Origin: Syntrophaceae bacterium UBA1062
GTDB lineage: Bacteria; Desulfobacterota; Desulfomonilia; UBA1062
Length of the DNA stretch: 47,363 nt
Direction of reading: 5' to 3'
Assembly: GCA_002316295.1 (NCBI GenBank)
Contig: DCDF01000052.1
Location: 1 to 47,363 of the forward strand
This document shows, piece after piece, positions 42,922 to 47,363 of the stretch; position 1 is the first letter of the stretch; each line of letters opens with the position of its first letter. The translations under genes and the position numbers were made by a program. The notes under the pieces were generated by a model. It did no database searches. It was not told where the DNA came from and saw only the letters and a program-made list of their open reading frames with translations.

Positions 42922-44889
42922 ATGAAGGCAACGTGGGATGTACCTGAAGAGATGCTGGATAATCGAAGCGAGTTCCAGGGCGATTTTTATCAGCGCTTCA
43001 CCCTGCGCAAGGCGCGGCAGCCTCTGGAGATGATCGGCGGGGTGACCAAGGATTATCTGTTCCCCACATTCTACGGCGACGTGTCCTGCGCCATGGCCGT
43101 GTTCATGTGCTCCTACGAGAAAGCCGCGGCCCTGCTGAGAGAGCAGCTGAGCCCTGAGATCGTACCCGTACGAATGCCGAAGGGGCGTGCACTGGTGGCC
43201 TTCTCCTGCTACGAGTATAAAAAGGTCATGGGAGTGCGGCCGTACAACGAGATCGCCATCGCCATCCCGGTCATGGTCGATCCGGCCTTCAATGTCCCTG
43301 TTCTGCCCATGATCACCAATTTCTTCAGCCGGTTCGGGTACTATATCGCGGGGATGCCGGTCACCTCGAAGGAAAACACCATCCGGGGCAGAAAGATCTG
43401 GGGCCTGCCCAAGGTGACGCAGGACATCGACATATATCGCGAGGCGGGAGACTGCATCGTGAAGGCCATGGATTCAAGCGGCGAGGTGTACCTGTCCCTT
43501 CGCATCCCCACAGAGGGCGACCCCACCGAGTTCGATGTAAGCTCCTACCTGTACTCTCAGCTCGACGGACGTTTGCTCCAGAGCCGGACAGACTTCAAGG
43601 CGACCTTCAACGTTAAGAAAAACATGCAGCTTCTCCTGAAAAAGAACGCGAAGGCGGATGCCCCCTATATCGAGCTGGGCGACACCTCGTTCGCCCCGAT
43701 GCTCAAAAGGCTCGAGATCGAAGAAGTCCCCTTCCAGACGCGCTATGCCGAGCACATGTCGTCCTGCTTCGATCTGCCCAACGAGCAGGCGCAGAACTGG
43801 GCGCGGACGATTCACGTGAGCGGCTACACCCTGGATGACGAGGCCAGTGTGAAGATCGAGGCCAAAGATCTGAAGATCGCGTTCTTCGGGACCGGCGCCA
43901 TCGGCGCTTCCGTAGGCGGCTGGGTCGCCCCCTTCCATGAGGAGACATACTTCATCGACCAGGGGAAAATACTCGAGGCGCTGAAATCGGATGGCATCAC
44001 GCTCTATCAGGGAGACAGCAAGGAAGAGACGACGGCGAACGTCCGGGTCAAGGTGATCGAAGACCTCTCGGATTTGAAACAGATGGATGTGGTCGTCATC
44101 GGCGTGAAGAACTACAGCCTCGAGTCGGTTGCCAGGCTGATCAAGGACAACACGAAAGACGACGTCATCATCGTATCCATGGCAAACGGGATAGACAATC
44201 AGTCGATCCTGCCCAAGTACTTCTCCCGTGTGATCTACTGCATCGTCAGCTACAATGCGTGGATGGACAAACCGGTAGTCGTAGGATACCAGAAGCGGGG
44301 GCCGCTGGTTCTGGGAACGCCCGACAACTCCCTTCAGACCGAGATGAACGCCGTTGCCGAGATCTTCGGCCGGGGCGTGGAAACCGTGGTCACCGATCAT
44401 CTCCAGGATGCGGCGCATTCGAAGATCGTGGTCAACCTCACCAACCCCGTGACGACCCTGGTGGGCCACGGGTTCAGGGAGATATCGGATTTCGACGCCT
44501 TCCAGAAAATTCTCAGCAACACCCTCTACGAGGGGGTTCGGATCGTAAAGGCCACCGGGTTCAGAGAGTGCAAGCTGGGCGGCATGCCCCCGTGGATCCT
44601 TCTGAAGGCCTCCGCCCTTCTTCCGACGGCTCTCACCCGGCCACTGTTCAAAAAGAATGTGGCGAAGATGGTCATGTCCAGCATGAGCCAGGACATCATC
44701 CAGCGCGGGGGGACAGACTCCGAGCTCGACTCGCTGACCGGATACATCCTCAAGCTTGCCCGGCAGAACCGGATAAAGGCTCCGTATAATGAAACCATCT
44801 ACGAGCTCGGAAAAGAGCTCTTCGGCAAGCCGGGGTTCGTCCCCATGGATGTGCGGGACGTATGGGCGAGGATTCAGCAGAAACTGTGA
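42922..44889 (+). CDS. Fusion of acetoacetate-decarboxylase-like and ketopantoate-reductase-like domains
   Basis: One uninterrupted 655-residue frame joins two enzyme types. Residues 1 to about 300 look like the acetoacetate decarboxylase superfamily, with PYNEIAIAIPVMV and RGRKIWGLPKVTQDIDI; Lys164 in GLPK is at the place of the Schiff-base lysine region. Residues about 316-655 look like ketopantoate reductase (ApbA/PanE): IAFFGTGAIGASVGGWV, VVIGVKNYSLESVARLI, SMANGIDNQ, AHSKIVVNLTNPVTTLVG (Lys501, Asn505, Asn508) and SSMSQDIIQRGGTDSELDSL. Both halves keep key motifs. The reaction is unknown; sequential action on a beta-keto or 2-keto acid is one idea. AAAGGAGG precedes the ATG. It is regulated by the upstream TetR protein, judging by the operators. 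Confidence 0.85.
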   Translation: MKATWDVPEEMLDNRSEFQGDFYQRFTLRKARQPLEMIGGVTKDYLFPTFYGDVSCAMAVFMCSYEKAAALLREQLSPEIVPVRMPKGRALVAFSCYEYKKVMGVRPYNEIAIAIPVMVDPAFNVPVLPMITNFFSRFGYYIAGMPVTSKENTIRGRKIWGLPKVTQDIDIYREAGDCIVKAMDSSGEVYLSLRIPTEGDPTEFDVSSYLYSQLDGRLLQSRTDFKATFNVKKNMQLLLKKNAKADAPYIELGDTSFAPMLKRLEIEEVPFQTRYAEHMSSCFDLPNEQAQNWARTIHVSGYTLDDEASVKIEAKDLKIAFFGTGAIGASVGGWVAPFHEETYFIDQGKILEALKSDGITLYQGDSKEETTANVRVKVIEDLSDLKQMDVVVIGVKNYSLESVARLIKDNTKDDVIIVSMANGIDNQSILPKYFSRVIYCIVSYNAWMDKPVVVGYQKRGPLVLGTPDNSLQTEMNAVAEIFGRGVETVVTDHLQDAAHSKIVVNLTNPVTTLVGHGFREISDFDAFQKILSNTLYEGVRIVKATGFRECKLGGMPPWILLKASALLPTALTRPLFKKNVAKMVMSSMSQDIIQRGGTDSELDSLTGYILKLARQNRIKAPYNETIYELGKELFGKPGFVPMDVRDVWARIQQKL

Positions 44890-44897
44890 TCCGAAAA

Positions 44898-44933
44898 AAG
44901 GGGCGGATTTATTTCAGAAAAAATCCGCCCTTT
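44898..44933 (+). terminator. Terminator after fusion gene
   Basis: GGGCGGATTT (44901-44910) pairs perfectly with AAATCCGCCC (44921-44930) over a 10-base loop. An A-run lies before and TTT after it, so it may work on both strands. Confidence 0.8.
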
Positions 44934-45180
44934 CCCTTCCGAGATCGGTTCATGAGCGGCCCAGCCGTTCCATACACAGCTCTGTGTGAGAGGTAAGGCG
45001 GTTCAGAGTCGGCCCCAATCGAAAGTAAGGATCCGTCATCACGTATTCGATCAGGGATCGGGCGCACCTTATTCCCTCCGAACACCAGGACTGCTTTGAC
45101 AGGAAGATGCAAGATCTGTATAAATAACAGCTATTATCTTCGACTGCTTGAATTCGATTTCGCTGGAGAAGGGGGCACCC

Positions 45181-46689
45181 ATGATGCAGCTTCATGCAGT
45201 TCCCATCGCCATTCTCATCGCCTATGTCGTGCTGACGCTCGTTGTCGCGAACGTCGTTCTGCGCAGGCGGCTCGGGGCCGATCACTTTCTTGCCGCCGGG
45301 CGGCAGCTTCCCATGTTCATGGTGCTGGTCATCATCCTCGGCGACTGGCTCGGGGGAGGCGCCACCATCGGCGTGAGCCAGCGCGGCTACACCGAGGGCA
45401 TCGTCGCCTGGCTCTACCCCATATCGATCGGGATCTCGCTCTTCGCCCTTGCCTTCACCATGGCCGCGCGGTTCAGGAGGATGGGCGCCGTGACGGTTCC
45501 CGAGGTCATGGGCAGACTCTTCGACGAAAAAACGCGGCTGGCGTCTTCGATCTTCATCGCGCTGGCCTATTTCACCCTGGGCATCACCCAGATCATTGCA
45601 GGAGGGGCTCTGCTCACGTCTCTCCTGGGGGTGGACAAGTGGCTCGCCGATCTCCTCTCGGCGCTGGTTTTCCTGCTCATCGTGGTCGCCGGGGGTCTCC
45701 ATTCGATCGCACTGGTCAACTTCATCCAGTGCATCGTCATATTCGCAGGCATGGCCTGCGCCCTGTTCTTCTCGCTGCGTCTCATCGGCGGGTCTGCCAT
45801 CGAGGGCTTGCGCATGCTGGTGCACGGGCTGCCCCCGTCGTTCTGGAGCTTCGGGTCGATCAGCCCGGTCACGTGGTCCGGAGAGGTCCTCTCGACCGTG
45901 TTCGCCTGCTTTGCCGCGCAGGCGGCCGTCACCGGGATATTCGCCGCAAAAGACACCAAGGCCGCGGTCGGGGGCACCTGGATCGCGTCGGCGCTCATCA
46001 TCCCCATCGGGGTGGTGTACGTGCTGGTGGGCATGTGCGCACGGGTGCACTTCGGGAGCGAGCTCCCCTACGGGCTGACCGCCGGGCCTGCCATGATTCT
46101 TGAGCTCAACCCCGTGGTGGCGGGAATCGCCCTGTGCGGCATCCTGGCCGCGGTCATATCGACCGGGCCGCTGTGCTTTCTGGCTCCGACCCAGATCATC
46201 ATGCGCGACATCTACTCGGTCTATATAAACAGGCACGAGTCGGACAGCCGGATGCTTCTCTTGAGCAGGCTCCTGTCAGCCGCTCTCATCGCGGCCGGGC
46301 TCATCATCGGCATCCTTCTGTATGATCTGCTCAAGGCAATCTTCTGGGCATTCACCCTGCGCTGCGGCATAGCCGTCCTGCTGCTGAGCGCTGCGTATCT
46401 CGGCGCCCGCCGGGTATCGGAAGACGGCGCGTTCTTCAGCCTCGTCCTGGGGTTCATCGTCATGATCGTCTGGTCAGTCCTGGGGAGCCCGTACGGCATC
46501 CACATCGCCATACCGACCATTGTGTCGGTCTTCGTCGGCGCGGTCGTCATAACCGTGTTCAGGAAGAGGAGAGCCCCCTTATCGCAGGAGACACACCAGG
46601 CCTTTTACCTGCGGCAGACCCCCGCGGCTGGAGATGAGGGGCGGACGGGAGCAGGCGCCGATCTCTCCGCAAAGCAGGCGAACGGGTAA
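45181..46689 (+). CDS. Sodium:solute symporter family protein
   Basis: The 502-residue protein has about 13 hydrophobic segments and SSS family marks: the first helix and RRRLGADHFLAAGRQLP, then GDWLGGGATIGVSQRGYTEG, YFTLGITQIIAGGALL, AGGLHSIALVNFIQCIVI and a C-terminal cytoplasmic tail. AAGGGGG lies 6 bases before ATG 45181. It would couple uptake of an organic solute to sodium. The substrate is not readable. The convergent beta-eliminating lyase gene beside it uses aromatic amino acids, so amino-acid or related transport is possible but unproven. Confidence 0.88.
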   Translation: MMQLHAVPIAILIAYVVLTLVVANVVLRRRLGADHFLAAGRQLPMFMVLVIILGDWLGGGATIGVSQRGYTEGIVAWLYPISIGISLFALAFTMAARFRRMGAVTVPEVMGRLFDEKTRLASSIFIALAYFTLGITQIIAGGALLTSLLGVDKWLADLLSALVFLLIVVAGGLHSIALVNFIQCIVIFAGMACALFFSLRLIGGSAIEGLRMLVHGLPPSFWSFGSISPVTWSGEVLSTVFACFAAQAAVTGIFAAKDTKAAVGGTWIASALIIPIGVVYVLVGMCARVHFGSELPYGLTAGPAMILELNPVVAGIALCGILAAVISTGPLCFLAPTQIIMRDIYSVYINRHESDSRMLLLSRLLSAALIAAGLIIGILLYDLLKAIFWAFTLRCGIAVLLLSAAYLGARRVSEDGAFFSLVLGFIVMIVWSVLGSPYGIHIAIPTIVSVFVGAVVITVFRKRRAPLSQETHQAFYLRQTPAAGDEGRTGAGADLSAKQANG

Positions 46690-46690
46690 G

Positions 46691-46706
46691 GCGGAGACTC
46701 CTCCGC
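46691..46706. repeat. Short hairpin after symporter gene
   Basis: GCGGAG (46691-46696) pairs with CTCCGC (46701-46706) directly after the stop. There is no T-tract. It lies in the gap between two converging genes. Confidence 0.35.
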
Positions 46707-46874
46707 GACTGGCGCCGTCGTGATGGAAAACCTTGGGACAGGCCGGGCCGTCCGGGGCGGATACGGCCGGATCGACGACCGGGTGGCCGGCGTGAGGAGC
46801 TTCCGGCATATCTGCTGAATCAGCGGGCAGGCGCCCCGTGATGCCCGCCCGCCGCGATCAATGCGCTCCGCTCT

Positions 46875-47363
46875 TCAGAACCGGGAGCCGAAGTCGTCTC
46901 TGAACGCCTGCGCGAGACGCTCTCCCCAGTTGCCGAGCGGCTTGAGCCTACCGATAAAGAACCGCAGCATCGGAGGCTCTTCCACAAACTCGAGCCCCTG
47001 AATCAGGTCACGGTGCCTGAGAAGCCACGCCAGGCGGTCTGCCGCGTACTCAGCGTGAGAGACGCTGTAGACCCTTCTGGGCACGGCGAGACGCGCCAGC
47101 TCCAGGTCGGACGGCACTTCGTTGCCGTCTCTGTCGCGGTCCATGGATATCGTGCCCCGCTCCATGCTCCTGATGCCCGAGCACAGGTAGATGGCCGCGG
47201 CCAGCGCCCCGGCAGGGTACTGCGTCTGCGGGATGTGCGGCACGAACCTCATCGCGTCAACGTGGCAGGCCAGGCCTCCGGGGGGCGTGACCACCGGCAC
47301 CCCGTTATCGATGAGCCGGCCGGCGAAGTACCGGATCAGCTCCACCGAAGCGCCCGCGACGTC
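46875..47363 (-). CDS. Tryptophanase/tyrosine phenol-lyase family, C-terminal part
   Basis: The frame is open to the right edge, so the N-terminal part, including the PLP lysine, lies outside. The visible 162 residues match the C-terminal domain of beta-eliminating lyases: NGVPVVTPPGGLACHVDAMR, PAGALAAAIYLCSGIRSMER, ELARLAVPRRVYSVSHAEY and EEPPMLRFFIGRL. RSMERG and PRRVY are near-invariant in tryptophanase and tyrosine phenol-lyase. These enzymes cut aromatic amino acids to indole or phenol, pyruvate and ammonia. Which substrate cannot be said without the N-terminal part. The C-terminal 20 residues extend slightly beyond the usual end. It converges on the symporter gene. Confidence 0.9.
   Translation of the reverse strand, partial: DVAGASVELIRYFAGRLIDNGVPVVTPPGGLACHVDAMRFVPHIPQTQYPAGALAAAIYLCSGIRSMERGTISMDRDRDGNEVPSDLELARLAVPRRVYSVSHAEYAADRLAWLLRHRDLIQGLEFVEEPPMLRFFIGRLKPLGNWGERLAQAFRDDFGSRF

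Noticed and set aside
44950..46236. 428-codon minus-strand frame opposite the symporter gene
   Set aside because: It is highly charged with Gln/Asp/His runs, typical of an antisense reading of membrane-protein codons.
1..47363. tRNA, rRNA, CRISPR arrays, insertion sequences, prophage or attachment sites
   Set aside because: No cloverleaf, spaced direct-repeat array, transposase or integrase motif was seen on either strand.

Overview
The window looks like a chromosome segment of a GC-rich, strictly anaerobic Gram-negative bacterium. The closest fit is a Desulfobacterota (deltaproteobacterial) lineage. This is inferred from gene content: a tungsten-type aldehyde:ferredoxin oxidoreductase with an Fe-alcohol dehydrogenase, SCP2-like lipid carriers, a desulforedoxin-like Cys-rich miniprotein, a DUF169 protein, several secreted lipoproteins and a PEP-CTERM protein. 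I see no rRNA, tRNA, CRISPR array, insertion sequence or phage gene.

Layout. 1-1504 (minus): 3' part of an outer-membrane beta-barrel gene that runs off the left edge. 1954-9453: three paralogous lipoproteins sharing an EF-hand-like loop and two cysteines, interspersed with a desulforedoxin-like miniprotein, an orphan triple-PAS histidine kinase and a PlsC-type acyltransferase. 9752-12288: a membrane NarL-type kinase/regulator pair with overlapping genes. 12494-16595: an AOR / SCP2 / Fe-ADH / SCP2 module. 16627-23188: small enzymes and envelope proteins (PNPOx-like, FmdB zinc ribbon, WbqC-like, transglutaminase lipoprotein, unknown lipoprotein, DUF169, nitroreductase, YbaK/ProX deacylase). 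23375-25006: ECF sigma / anti-sigma / Spy-like operon, facing a PEP-CTERM gene. 25627-30638: a small conserved-looking protein, a 1080-residue MalT-like/BTAD regulator and a divergent ZU5-like lipoprotein. 30927-33454: cyclopropane synthase, geranylgeranyl-reductase-like flavoprotein, small helical protein. 33612-36455: cysK-cysE-TraB/GumN. 36653-39085: enolase-superfamily enzyme and, convergently, asd. 39400-41895: a lipocalin-like lipoprotein and a beta-propeller-like secreted protein. 42196-44889: a TetR regulator, two perfect 17-bp operators and a fused acetoacetate-decarboxylase-like/ketopantoate-reductase-like enzyme. 45181-47363: a sodium:solute symporter and the 3' part of a tryptophanase/tyrosine phenol-lyase-type gene that runs off the right edge.

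How it fits together. The AOR/ADH/SCP2 block can interconvert acid, aldehyde and alcohol of probably hydrophobic substrates while small carriers hold the lipid. Acyltransferase, cyclopropane synthase and the isoprenoid-reductase-like flavoprotein point to membrane-lipid tailoring. Many lipoproteins and envelope-sensing regulators (ECF/anti-sigma/Spy, two kinases) give the region an envelope theme. The most unusual elements are the three-copy EF-loop lipoprotein family, the decarboxylase-reductase fusion with its twin TetR operators, and the propeller-like protein with five GFGNxxN-type motifs.
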